A stretch of DNA of 51,837 nt, from assembly GCA_964516605.1 (NCBI GenBank), contig CAZFAA010000004.1, positions 1 to 51,837 on the forward strand. The letters run 5' to 3'. Positions 17,655 to 25,991 of the stretch are shown one piece after another (position 1 is the first letter of the stretch; the number at the start of each line of letters is the position of its first letter). A model generated the notes under the pieces. That model was given only the letters and a program-made list of their open reading frames with translations. It made no database searches and was not told the DNA's origin. This stretch comes from GCA-2732805 sp964516605 (GTDB lineage: Bacteria; Pseudomonadota; Gammaproteobacteria; Coxiellales; Coxiellaceae). A program made the translations under genes and the position numbers.

Positions 17655-19784
17655 ATGTCACGTCCAGCATTATCAGAGATAACACCAGCACCAGCACCAG
17701 CAGCAGCACCAGCAGCATCAGCACCAGCCGTACTTTTGATTCCTAAGGAGGATGTAACTCTAGAGGGATTACTTCGTGCAGCTTATCCTCAAATTTTCGA
17801 CCATGATGGTGGTTTTCCAAGAGCGAGTGAGAGCAACAACAAATCCTGGTTTTCTACTAATGCGTATTGGCTAATGATGGTCGCTCTTACCCTTTTAATT
17901 ACTGCTTATACTGTTCTAGTCTATTTCCCTAATAATCTTTGGGGGGATAAGACGGCGTCACGTGATGAGAGAATAAAGAATTTGGTTTTTTCAGTTTCGT
18001 TTAATTATATTTTGAATGCGACTTGTGGTTTGGAAACATTGACTAATTTGTCGCGACAAATTTCTGAGTATCTATCACAACTTTTCCAGAGAAAAGAGGC
18101 GGCTGCCATAGCAAAAAGAGCATTAGCGGGGCTTGGGCTGCTTAAGTGTTTCATTGAGGTTGCTGTAGCTTATTATGCAGCGTCTATCTATTCAGGTATG
18201 ATTGACGGGTTTAAAGGGCATTGGACGACTATTCCTCCTGAATGGACTATGAGTCTTGCATACATTATTCTGACTTGGCCAGGTGTTCATTTGGTGGCGG
18301 ATTCCATGTTATTGCCTTTAGTTCGTTACACCTTTAAGCTACTTCGTCAAATGATGCCTTGGTCATCTGATCCGGAACTGGATCGGGACTTAAAAGAAAA
18401 ACTACAGCGGGAAGTGGATGCAAGTCTAGCAGACGACTCATCAGGTTCGCAAAATAATTTTAAGTATCTTGATTGGGTATTGAAGGTATTTTTGGGATTG
18501 TCAGCAGTTTTTGGTGTTTCAGGGTTGTCACGTTATGTATTTAACGAGGCGATTAAAACTGGTTCTGCTGATGCGTGGATGAAAGCTGTTGCAGCCGTTA
18601 TTGGCTATCTTCCTGTGGCACTGCGCTTTTCGTTTCAACTCGCATCAAATATCGCCACGTCAGCAGCTGGTGTTTGGACGCGTTTAAGTAAGGATAATGA
18701 TAGTGCAGCAGTCTTCTTAAAGAAACTAGGGGGCGTAGTGTTGGAGAGTTTGCCAGCTCTGATTTGTATTGGGCTTGCTTACAATACAACGGAGACATCA
18801 GTTGTTGCGAATAAAAAAGAGATTGGATCTAGTGTGGCCTGGTTTGTCTTGCTAGCGATCAATATTGCGACAATTATTGGCACTATGGTTTTTAACGGTC
18901 AGCCTATGGCGGAGTTTATTCAAAAGGTCATTCAAGGATTGAAGAGCTTTTTTAAACGCCCGGCTGAAGTACCGCACAAAGATCTGATCGTGCAAACATT
19001 CAGACAAGTATTCAAGAAAACCGGCTCCTTAAAACTTGCGTTTCGTGCAGTAGGAGTGCCGGAGGATGAGATAAACCAAGCAGTTCTAAAGATACGAGAG
19101 GCTAAGCTAGATGATCCGAAGATCAGTGATGATTTCGCAGAGAAGTATGGGCCTCATTTCTCGGCAAAATTAGCAAAGGATGTTCTAAATGGCAGAGTTT
19201 CTATGATTAACCTGATGGGAAGATCCAGCTATGATGCGTTTTGTGGGTTATGGGGTTCATTTTTCCAGTTACTCATGCCAGTTGGAATATTGTGTGTGAT
19301 TAGCCAGTTTGTTTTTTCCTTGCAACAGGCAAGAAATGATATTGATATCATTTTCGCTACGACTGTATCGGTATTCTTGAGCCAGTTGATTTGCCGGTTC
19401 TTGGTTTCGTTGTTCAATCAGTGTAAAGATCTTTGGAGTATTGTGCAGCTTTTCGGGCAATTTATGAAAGAAATGCTGGGTATTTCTGTATTAGGTGGCG
19501 CATTGGTTTACCTGACTTCACAGTTTGCTAAAGCCGCTTTGGGGCTTGAAGGAACGCCTATTGTAGCGGGAATTGTTGGTACTTTGATGAGCGCAGGTGT
19601 GGCTGTTGCGTGTGCTAGGCAGGCACCAAAAGTTCTAGAGAATCCGCCTAAGGAAAAATCATCACAAAGAACGGTGATGTCTCATTGCTTGTCTTCTTGT
19701 TTGCCTTCTTTGTTTGGTCCAGGGCAACAAGAAGCATTGAACGATTCTTTATCAGAAAGAAGCTCGCTTTTACGAAATGCCTAG
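17655..19784 (+). CDS. Large polytopic membrane protein of unknown function
   Basis: This is a 709-residue protein preceded by a GGGGT ribosome site. The N-terminus (about residues 9-26) is an Ala/Pro low-complexity stretch encoded by CCAGCA-type repeats at about 17680-17730. At least ten hydrophobic helices follow. Charged amphipathic stretches occur near residues 245-265 (between helices) and 435-520 (a soluble domain with a helical, EDEINQAVLKIREAK-like pattern). The tail is Ser-rich and polar. No family was recognised. General layout resembles the protein at 8311: groups of four helices separated by charged loops. It is divergent from aspS and ends at a strong hairpin shared with fmdB. 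Confidence 0.75.
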   Translation: MSRPALSEITPAPAPAAAPAASAPAVLLIPKEDVTLEGLLRAAYPQIFDHDGGFPRASESNNKSWFSTNAYWLMMVALTLLITAYTVLVYFPNNLWGDKTASRDERIKNLVFSVSFNYILNATCGLETLTNLSRQISEYLSQLFQRKEAAAIAKRALAGLGLLKCFIEVAVAYYAASIYSGMIDGFKGHWTTIPPEWTMSLAYIILTWPGVHLVADSMLLPLVRYTFKLLRQMMPWSSDPELDRDLKEKLQREVDASLADDSSGSQNNFKYLDWVLKVFLGLSAVFGVSGLSRYVFNEAIKTGSADAWMKAVAAVIGYLPVALRFSFQLASNIATSAAGVWTRLSKDNDSAAVFLKKLGGVVLESLPALICIGLAYNTTETSVVANKKEIGSSVAWFVLLAINIATIIGTMVFNGQPMAEFIQKVIQGLKSFFKRPAEVPHKDLIVQTFRQVFKKTGSLKLAFRAVGVPEDEINQAVLKIREAKLDDPKISDDFAEKYGPHFSAKLAKDVLNGRVSMINLMGRSSYDAFCGLWGSFFQLLMPVGILCVISQFVFSLQQARNDIDIIFATTVSVFLSQLICRFLVSLFNQCKDLWSIVQLFGQFMKEMLGISVLGGALVYLTSQFAKAALGLEGTPIVAGIVGTLMSAGVAVACARQAPKVLENPPKEKSSQRTVMSHCLSSCLPSLFGPGQQEALNDSLSERSSLLRNA

Positions 19785-19800
19785 CATTAGAGTATGAGTG

Positions 19801-19836
19801 CAACGAAACCCCATGTTTTATGATGGGGTTTCGTTG
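19801..19836 (+). terminator. Bidirectional terminator hairpin after the 709-residue gene and fmdB
   Basis: A perfect 14-bp inverted repeat (CAACGAAACCCCAT at 19801-19814, ATGGGGTTTCGTTG at 19823-19836) has an 8-nt loop. On the plus strand TTATTGCTTTG follows. The stop codon of the convergent fmdB gene (19818-19820) lies in the loop, so one structure serves both converging units. Confidence 0.75.
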
Positions 19837-20114
19837 TTATTGCTTTGTTTAGACGTTATTGTCGGTTCGTTTGTGTCTGTTGTTTTTTCGGTACTATTTT
19901 CTGTTTTCTGTGTTGCGTTTTTGTCCTGCGGTTTATCTTTAAAGTCGGTGACGTACCAGCCAGTGCCTTTTAAATGAAAGGCGGCTGCAGATATGAGTTT
20001 GTTTAATTGCGGTTTGTGACAGTGTGGGCAGTCGGTGGCGGGTGTGTCACTGAATTTTTGCACAAGCTCAGTGTGCTTGCCGCAAGCTTCACATCGGTAT
20101 TCATATATAGGCAT
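19818..20114 (-). CDS. FmdB-type zinc ribbon protein
   Basis: This is a 98-residue protein starting MPIYEYRCEACG. The FmdB/CxxC zinc ribbon has C8, C11, C29 and C32 (CEAC and CPHC knuckles). The Phe/Lys-rich central part (FHLKGTGWYVTDFK) is typical of the family. The C-terminal third is a Thr/Asn/Gln/Lys-rich disordered tail. In E. coli relatives the gene often lies near aspS, as here (about 2.4 kb away across an inserted gene). Its molecular role is unknown. The 12-residue upstream reading is rejected because MPIYEYRC is the universal start. Confidence 0.9.
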   Translation of the reverse strand: MPIYEYRCEACGKHTELVQKFSDTPATDCPHCHKPQLNKLISAAAFHLKGTGWYVTDFKDKPQDKNATQKTENSTEKTTDTNEPTITSKQSNNNETPS

Positions 20115-20164
20115 ATTCAACCCCTTATTTTCAAAAAATTGGTTCGGCATTATACCTTTAAAAT

Positions 20165-20318
20165 CGGTAAACGGTAATTGTTAAAGGATCGGAGTTGCTA
20201 CGTAATGTATTTTAATTTTTAGTTTTCAAAAGCAGCATGGCTTCGAAACATAGATTATTCAGACACGTCATCACGAAGGGACGCAATTTATTTACCGTTT
20301 ACCGTTTACCGTTTACCG
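20165..20318. repeat. TTTACCG tandem repeat with an upstream inverted copy
   Basis: Four perfect copies of the 7-mer TTTACCG fill 20291-20318. An inverted partial copy (CGGTAAACGGTAA) lies at 20165-20177, so the two could pair as a long stem across the region downstream of nrdB. No gene was found between fmdB and nrdB. Confidence 0.6.
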
Positions 20319-20325
20319 TTGCCTC

Positions 20326-21507
20326 CTATTCATCCCACTTCAACGCACCACCTGTTTGGTATTCCGTTACACGTGTCTCAAAGAAATTTTTCTCTTTTTT
20401 CAAATCCATCATTTCACTCATCCATGGGAACGGATTTTTAGCGCCAGGATACTGTTCAGTCAAGCCAATCTGCGCACAACGGCGGTTAGCAATGTAGTGC
20501 AGATACTCAGTAAACATATTAGCATTCAGTCCTAAAATGCCGCGTGGCATGGTATCGCGCGCGTATTGAATTTCAAGCTCAACGCCTTCGCGAATCATAT
20601 CAATAGATTGTTGTTGGAATTCAGCTGTCCAAATATGTGGGTTTTCAATACGAATTTGATTGATTACATCAATACCAAAATTAGCGTGCATGGATTCATC
20701 ACGCAAAATATATTGGAATTGTTCGGAGGTACCCACCATTTTGCCACGACGACCCATCGCTAGAATTTGTGTGAAACCGACATAGAAGAAAATCGATTCG
20801 AACACCACATAAAACGCGATGAGATCACGCACCAAACGCTGATCAGTTTCCATGGTTCCCGTATGAAAATCAGGATCAGCTAGACTGTTAGTAAACGGCA
20901 GTGCCCACGATGCTTTGCGTGCCACAGACGGCAATTCACGATACATGTTAAACACTTCCGCTTCATCCAAACCCAAACTTTCAATAATGTGCTGGTAGGA
21001 ATGCGTATGCAGCGCTTCTTCGAAGGCTTGACGCAATAAATATTGACGGCATTCTGGGTTGGTAATATGGCGGTATACAGCCAGCACTAAGTTATTCGCA
21101 ACCAGTGAGTCCGCTGTCGAGAAAAATCCAAGACTGCGTTTGATGATGGTGCGTTCATCATCGGTTAAACCATTAGGATCTTTCCATAGTGCCACATCAG
21201 CCGCCATGTTAATTTCATTTGGCATCCAGTGGTTTGCGCAAGCATGTAAGTATTTTTCCCATGCCCATTTATATTTAAATGGTACTAGCTGGTTTAAATC
21301 AGCGCGGCAGTTAATGATTTTTTTGTCATCGACTTGAATGCGCGCCGCACCCATTTCAATGGTTTCCAGTCCTGTTGCACCGGAAAAATGTGCAGAACTA
21401 CCGCCTTTACCATCATCACCTTCTTCGTCAGCAAGCGACGTGGTAAGTATTGGCGACACAGATTTATCATCAGCGTAATCGCCCCAATTTAATAATGATT
21501 CACTCAT
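20326..21507 (-). CDS. nrdB: Class Ia ribonucleotide reductase, small (radical) subunit NrdB
   Basis: This is a 393-residue protein starting MSESLLNWGDYADD (chosen over a 12-residue extension that overlaps nrdA). Di-iron ligands are visible: Asp in TADSLVANN, Glu/His in FEEALHTHSY, and DESMHANFG. The radical Tyr equals the Y of HTHSY, the E. coli Y122 position. The C-terminal VTEYQTGGALKWDE is the tail that docks on NrdA. It supplies the tyrosyl radical for dNTP synthesis. It is 26 nt downstream of nrdA. Confidence 0.95.
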   Translation of the reverse strand: MSESLLNWGDYADDKSVSPILTTSLADEEGDDGKGGSSAHFSGATGLETIEMGAARIQVDDKKIINCRADLNQLVPFKYKWAWEKYLHACANHWMPNEINMAADVALWKDPNGLTDDERTIIKRSLGFFSTADSLVANNLVLAVYRHITNPECRQYLLRQAFEEALHTHSYQHIIESLGLDEAEVFNMYRELPSVARKASWALPFTNSLADPDFHTGTMETDQRLVRDLIAFYVVFESIFFYVGFTQILAMGRRGKMVGTSEQFQYILRDESMHANFGIDVINQIRIENPHIWTAEFQQQSIDMIREGVELEIQYARDTMPRGILGLNANMFTEYLHYIANRRCAQIGLTEQYPGAKNPFPWMSEMMDLKKEKNFFETRVTEYQTGGALKWDE

Positions 21508-21533
21508 GTCTTTCTCCTTTGGTAAAATTCGGT

Positions 21534-24359
21534 TTACTGGCACGCTTCGCAGTCAGGATTATCAATAGAACACGCTGCTGCCGAGGTGCTTTGTACGGCA
21601 TTGAGTTTGCCATCATTGATGGTCGCCTTTTCCGTATTTGTCGCACCCATACTGCGTAGATAATAAGTCGTTTTAAGGCCGCGTATCCACGCCATACGGT
21701 ATAAAGTATCCAGTTTTTTGCCAGAAGGTTCTGCCATATATAAGTTAAGCGATTGGGCTTGATCAATCCACTTTTGACGCCGTGATGCCGCATCAACTAA
21801 CCATCTTGGTTCTACTTCAAAGGCCGTAGCGTAGAGATTTTTTAAGTCGTGTGGAATGCGTTTAATAGGCTGTACACTGCCATTGTAATATTTTAAGTCG
21901 TGTACCATCGCCGCATCCCATAATTGGCGTTGTTTTAAGTCGCGCACCAAATAGGGATTCACGACCGTAAACTCACCCGACAGATTCGATTTGACGAACA
22001 GATTCTGATACGTTGGTTCAATCGATTGACTCACACCGCAAATATTTGAAATGGTTGCAGTCGGTGCAATGGCCATCGTATTGGAGTTGCGCATGCCGTG
22101 TTTTTTCACGCGTTGGCGCAGTGTATCCCAATCCAAACGTGTTGTGGTATCTTGCTCCAGATAACGACCACGCGTTTCTTTGAGTAACGCAATCGAGTCG
22201 ATCGGCAGTATGCCTTGACTCCACAGTGAACCAGCATAGCTTTCATAGGTGCCACGTTCTTGAGCTAATTCAGATGACGCTGCAATAGCGTAGTAACTGA
22301 TGTATTCCATACATTCATCAGCGAACGTGACTGCCGCATCCGATGCATACGGTATGCGCAGCTCATACAGTGCATCTTGAAAGCCCATGATACCCAAACC
22401 AATAGGACGGTGTTTGAGGTTGGAGTTTTTAGCTTGCGGCACTGAGTAATAATTGATGTCGATCACATTATCCAACATACGAATAGCTGTTTTAACAGTT
22501 TTTTTCAGTTTTTCTGTGTCTAATTGACCTTGTTTCATGTGATTGACTAAGTTAATACTGCCAAGGTTGCACACTGCAATTTCTTCTTTTGATGTATTTA
22601 ATGTAATTTCAGTGCATAGGTTAGAGCTGTGTACAACGCCCACATGCTGTTGTGGAGAGCGTAAATTGCACACATCTTTAAACGTTACCCAAGGGTGTCC
22701 TGTTTCAAATAACATGCCCAGCATTTTGCGCCATAAGGTAGTTGCCAAGATCACTTTGCTGCGTACTTCCTTGCGGCGTGCTTTTTCTTCATAAGCCAAA
22801 TACATTTCTTTGAACGGCAAGCCAAACAGATCATGTAACTCGGGTGTTTCATCCGGTGAAAATAACGTCCACTCGCCATTTTCAAAAACACGCTCCATAA
22901 ATAAGTCAGGAATCCAATTCGCTGTATTCATATCGTGCGTACGACGGCGTTCATCACCAGTATTTTTGCGTAATTCTAAAAATTCTTCGATATCCATGTG
23001 CCATGTTTCAAGGTAGGCACAGACAGCACCCTTACGTTTGCCGCCTTGGTTGACAGCAACAGCGGTCGCATCAGCCACGTTTAAAAAGGGTACGACACCG
23101 AGCGATTTGCCGTTGGTACCTTTAATGTGTGCGCCCATTGCCCGTACTGATGTCCAATCATTACCAAGACCGCCCGCGTATTTCGATAGCAGTGCATTGT
23201 CTTTAATAGCACCGTAAATACCATCCAAATCATCTGCAACGGTTGTTAAAAAGCAGCTGGATAATTGTGGGCGGCATGTACCGGAATTAAATAAGGTGGG
23301 TGTTGAGCTCATGTAATCGAAGGACGTGAGTAAGTTATAAAACTCAATTGCACGTTCGTTACGTTGTTCACCTTCACAGTGCGCAAGACCCATTGCAACA
23401 CGCATCAAGAATACCTGAGGGAGCTCGATACGCTTGCCTTGATGATGAATAAAGTAACGGTCATATAATGTTTGAATGCTTAAATATGTAAACTGATTGT
23501 CACGTTTACTGTCCAAAGCATCCGCCAGTTTGTTTAGGTCGAAGTCGTTCAGGTTAGGGTGTAGGTGTTCTTGGTCTATTCCATGTTGAATGTATTTTTT
23601 GAAAGCCAGTGGGTAGAGAGTGTTGATGTGTTGTTTTGTTAAATCGTGCTCGATATCGAGTGCATCGAGTACTTCGTGGTAGAGGTCTTGCAGTAATAAA
23701 CGTGCCGTAACATACGTGTAGTTAGGATCGTTCTCAACTTGGGTGCGTGCGCTCATGACCAGCGCTTTGTAGACATCTTTCATCTTCACGCCGTCAAATA
23801 GGTTATTGCGTGTGTCTTCAATAATTTGTGTTGGCACGACATTTTCAAGGCCGTCACAGGCTTCGATAACCAGATTCACTAACCAGGCTGTATCTAACAG
23901 GGTCGTGCTGCCATCATCCAGCGTTACGCGCAGTGGTTGTTCGCTAATCATGGTGTCATGTTTTTTAATTTGACGGGCTTTGTGGCGTTCTTCGCGGTAC
24001 AACACATAAGAGCGTGCTACTTGATGTTCGCCGGCACGCATCAACGTGAGTTCAACTAGATCTTGAATGGCTTCAATGTGAATCACACCACCGGTTGAGT
24101 AGCGTGCTTCCAAGCGTGTTGTAATGGCTTGAGTCATTTCTTGTACGGCATTGTGAATGCGATCTGAATTGGCGGCGTCGCTTCCCTCTACAGCTACAAA
24201 TGCATTTTTCAGAGCTGCTGCAATGCGGCTATCATCATAGGACACAGTGTCACCATCGCGACGAATAACCTTAATCAGATTTTGATGAGAAAGGCGGTTT
24301 AATAGGTTGGGATCTTCTATCATAATTGAATCTTTTAATGTGGTTTCAGTAACGCTCAT
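21534..24359 (-). CDS. nrdA: Class Ia ribonucleoside-diphosphate reductase, large subunit NrdA
   Basis: This is a 941-residue protein. The N-terminal ATP-cone (about 28-120, IKVIRRDGDTVSYDDSRI) gives allosteric activity control. The catalytic barrel has the active-site segment SSNLCTEITLNTSKEEIAVCNLGSIN-type region (NLCTEI and AVCNLGS), the finger-loop MAIAPTATISNI and GLGIMGFQDALYEL. The C-terminal CEACQ is the shuttle cysteine pair. It is longer than E. coli NrdA (761), matching the Pseudomonas/Legionella-type enzymes. AGGAG lies upstream of the ATG. The control region at 24451-24579 carries NrdR and DnaA boxes. Confidence 0.97.
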   Translation of the reverse strand: MSVTETTLKDSIMIEDPNLLNRLSHQNLIKVIRRDGDTVSYDDSRIAAALKNAFVAVEGSDAANSDRIHNAVQEMTQAITTRLEARYSTGGVIHIEAIQDLVELTLMRAGEHQVARSYVLYREERHKARQIKKHDTMISEQPLRVTLDDGSTTLLDTAWLVNLVIEACDGLENVVPTQIIEDTRNNLFDGVKMKDVYKALVMSARTQVENDPNYTYVTARLLLQDLYHEVLDALDIEHDLTKQHINTLYPLAFKKYIQHGIDQEHLHPNLNDFDLNKLADALDSKRDNQFTYLSIQTLYDRYFIHHQGKRIELPQVFLMRVAMGLAHCEGEQRNERAIEFYNLLTSFDYMSSTPTLFNSGTCRPQLSSCFLTTVADDLDGIYGAIKDNALLSKYAGGLGNDWTSVRAMGAHIKGTNGKSLGVVPFLNVADATAVAVNQGGKRKGAVCAYLETWHMDIEEFLELRKNTGDERRRTHDMNTANWIPDLFMERVFENGEWTLFSPDETPELHDLFGLPFKEMYLAYEEKARRKEVRSKVILATTLWRKMLGMLFETGHPWVTFKDVCNLRSPQQHVGVVHSSNLCTEITLNTSKEEIAVCNLGSINLVNHMKQGQLDTEKLKKTVKTAIRMLDNVIDINYYSVPQAKNSNLKHRPIGLGIMGFQDALYELRIPYASDAAVTFADECMEYISYYAIAASSELAQERGTYESYAGSLWSQGILPIDSIALLKETRGRYLEQDTTTRLDWDTLRQRVKKHGMRNSNTMAIAPTATISNICGVSQSIEPTYQNLFVKSNLSGEFTVVNPYLVRDLKQRQLWDAAMVHDLKYYNGSVQPIKRIPHDLKNLYATAFEVEPRWLVDAASRRQKWIDQAQSLNLYMAEPSGKKLDTLYRMAWIRGLKTTYYLRSMGATNTEKATINDGKLNAVQSTSAAACSIDNPDCEACQ

Positions 24360-24450
24360 GAGTCTACATGCTCCTTATATGCTTGATTGTTTTAATTTGG
24401 GGATAAATAGACAGACATGATAGCCATGCCTACCAGCCCATTCCATTGAA

Positions 24451-24497
24451 CCCCAATATATTGGTGTCACACGACTAATAAACACAAGGTAATGTGT
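24451..24497 (-). promoter_or_regulatory. Pair of NrdR boxes upstream of nrdAB
   Basis: CAATATATTG at 24454-24463 matches the NrdR-box core fully. A second palindrome, ACACAAGGTAATGTGT (24482-24497), matches 13 of 16 consensus positions by eye. Core-to-core spacing is 31 bp, three helical turns, the spacing typical of NrdR pairs. NrdR is the zinc-ribbon/ATP-cone repressor of ribonucleotide reductase genes. nrdR itself is not in this window. Confidence 0.8.
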
Positions 24498-24536
24498 TTT
24501 TATGGTGATTGCAATAGGAATAAATTGGGTAAATTT

Positions 24537-24579
24537 TGTGGATAACTTGTGTGTAGTGTACAAATTTTTATGTGGATTT
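24537..24579 (-). promoter_or_regulatory. DnaA boxes upstream of nrdAB
   Basis: TGTGGATAA at 24537-24545 is the exact reverse complement of the DnaA box TTATCCACA. A second TGTGGATTT at 24571-24579 matches 7 of 9. DnaA is known to control nrdAB in E. coli, so these plausibly link dNTP supply to replication initiation. Confidence 0.65.
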
Positions 24580-24769
24580 TTTAATTTTTTTGTTTTCAGT
24601 AGGTTATAAAAGCCACCGGGATACGCCATTATCCGTTCATTTATTGAACAAAATTAAAAAAATGTCAGATTGATCGTGCCGTGGTGAATTTCCTACACAG
24701 AGCCTCGCTTTTAGGGAAGTGTGGCTCTGTTTGGAAACTCTTGTTACACTAGCTCATTATTAAAGTAAG

Positions 24770-25102
24770 ATGTGCTTTATTTTGAAAAAGTTTGCTAAAC
24801 GGATCATCAACGATAAATCAGGATTTCGCTTTCGGCGTACCTTTTTTTATATGCGACATAAATATGGCGCACATTGGGCACTGCGGCTGATTTTTTTAAT
24901 TATGGGTATCCTAGTCTTGCTCGCAGGTCTTGTCATGATAGTGACGCCAGGACCTGGATGGCTGACGATTTTATTAGGCGTGATTATTATTGCTTGTGTA
25001 TCGTATCGTTTTGCACGGCGCATGGATCGGTTTGAAAAACACATTTTAATTCGTTATCGATGCTATAAGCATCGTTTCCGCAATCTTCGCAAAAAAAAGT
25101 AG
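24770..25102 (+). CDS. Small membrane protein with PGPGW motif
   Basis: This is a 110-residue protein with a basic N-terminus and two closely spaced hydrophobic helices (about 46-64 and 70-84). The diagnostic MIVTPGPGWLTILLG lies between them, and the C-terminus is strongly basic (RYRCYKHRFRNLRKKK). PGPGW proteins are a small, uncharacterised inner-membrane family. It lies 7 nt upstream of the folM-like gene, so the two are very likely one operon that also includes the tRNA downstream. Confidence 0.85.
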   Translation: MCFILKKFAKRIINDKSGFRFRRTFFYMRHKYGAHWALRLIFLIMGILVLLAGLVMIVTPGPGWLTILLGVIIIACVSYRFARRMDRFEKHILIRYRCYKHRFRNLRKKK

Positions 25103-25109
25103 GGCTCCT

Positions 25110-25850
25110 ATGAATCCTGTTGTCATGATTACAGGTGCGGCGCAGCGTATTGGTGCCGCGATCGCATGTTATTTTCATCAGCATAACTATAATGTGGTTA
25201 TTCATTATCATCATTCGCGCACGCAAGCGTTGTCTTTGGCTGCAGAGCTTAATCACAGACGTGCGGAGTCAGCCTTGACGGTGCACGGCGATTTGGTCGA
25301 TGCGTCGGGTTATGTAGACATGATAAATGTGGCGCTGGCGCAGTGGGGGCGTCTGGATGTATTAATTCACAATGCCTCGGTTTTTCATTACACACCATTT
25401 CGGCAGGCCAGTATTGCTGATTGGGATTTGATGCTCACCACGAATGTAAAAGCATGTTATTTTTTAAGCCAAGCGGCTGTATCTTTTTTGCTGCAAAGTC
25501 GAGGCTGCATTATCACGATTTCAGATATTTTTGCCGATATTCCTAAGTACCAACACTCGATTTACTCACTGACTAAAGCCGCTGTAAACTCGCTGACCAA
25601 AAGTTTAGCTCAGGAGCTAGCACCATATGTGCGGGTGAATGCGATTGCGCCCGGGCATATTTTACCGCCAAATACCAATCGTGAAGTTGAAGTGTGTGAG
25701 CAGGATTCTTTGCTTGATTACACTCCAAGTGGCAACGATATCGCAGAAGTGGCGTACTTTGTAGCAAAAACGCCGTATTTGACAGGACAAATTATTACGC
25801 TTGATGGTGGGAAATCGATAAGTGAGTATGCTACAATTCGCATTCTTTAG
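25110..25850 (+). CDS. folM: FolM-like pteridine reductase (SDR family)
   Basis: This is a 246-residue SDR. The N-terminal VMITGAAQRIGAAIA has the TGxxxRxG form that marks pteridine reductases (PTR1/FolM) rather than other SDRs. The active site is complete: Ser in IITISDIF, and YSLTKAA with Tyr and Lys. The C-terminal LTGQIITLDGG is canonical. The family reduces dihydrofolate, dihydrobiopterin or dihydromonapterin with NADPH. It may backstop folate reduction. The stop codon TAG ends at the first base of the tRNA gene. Confidence 0.85.
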   Translation: MNPVVMITGAAQRIGAAIACYFHQHNYNVVIHYHHSRTQALSLAAELNHRRAESALTVHGDLVDASGYVDMINVALAQWGRLDVLIHNASVFHYTPFRQASIADWDLMLTTNVKACYFLSQAAVSFLLQSRGCIITISDIFADIPKYQHSIYSLTKAAVNSLTKSLAQELAPYVRVNAIAPGHILPPNTNREVEVCEQDSLLDYTPSGNDIAEVAYFVAKTPYLTGQIITLDGGKSISEYATIRIL

Positions 25851-25923
25851 GGCCCATAGCTCAGTTGGTTAGAGCGATCGACTCATAATCGACAGGTCCC
25901 AGGTTCAAGTCCTGGTGGGCCCA
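25850..25923 (+). tRNA. ileX: tRNA with anticodon CAU, probably tRNA-Ile2 (lysidine type)
   Basis: This is a 74-nt cloverleaf. The acceptor stem GGGCCCA/TGGGCCC is perfect, the D-stem is GCTC/GAGC, the anticodon loop CTCATAA has CAT at 25884-25886, and the T-stem is CCAGG/CCTGG. Discriminator A is present and CCA is not encoded. C4-G69 and C5-G68, and the ACTCATAATCG stem-loop like that of E. coli ileX, favour tRNA-Ile2, modified by TilS to read AUA, over elongator tRNA-Met. In E. coli ileX also lies near rpoD. There is a mismatch at 27-43 (A-C). G1 is shared with the folM stop codon. Confidence 0.93.
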
Positions 25924-25960
25924 CTCTGTTTTCCAGCTCTTTCCCAAATTGGGGGCAGTT

Positions 25961-25990
25961 AAACCGGGGTACAGAGTGTACCCCAGTTTT
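25961..25990. terminator. Bidirectional terminator between the tRNA and rpoD
   Basis: AAACCGGGGTAC (25961-25972) pairs with GTACCCCAGTTT (25978-25989) with one C-A mismatch and a 5-nt loop. The plus strand continues TTTTATTA and the minus strand GGTTTAACTG. It ends the plus-strand PGPGW-folM-tRNA unit and the minus-strand rpoD transcript. Confidence 0.8.
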
Positions 25991-25991
25991 A

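Larger units (their letters stand above)
24360..24769. other. 410-nt AT-rich intergenic region between nrdA and the PGPGW gene
   Basis: It holds the NrdR and DnaA boxes described separately. An 8-bp inverted repeat (ACAGAGCC at 24697-24704, GGCTCTGT at 24723-24730) lies ahead of the plus-strand gene at 24770. A minus-strand open frame at 24375-24629 overlies the regulatory sites and looks spurious. No other gene is seen. Confidence 0.7.

Noticed and set aside
24375..24629. 84-residue minus-strand open frame upstream of nrdA
   Set aside because: It covers the NrdR and DnaA boxes, has low-complexity Lys/Leu composition and no recognisable family; it is better explained as open frame in regulatory DNA.
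25850..25923. Elongator tRNA-Met
   Set aside because: The anticodon CAU fits, but C4-G69, C5-G68 and the ACTCATAATCG arm are closer to tRNA-Ile2; nearness to rpoD, as for ileX, supports this. Met is not fully excluded.
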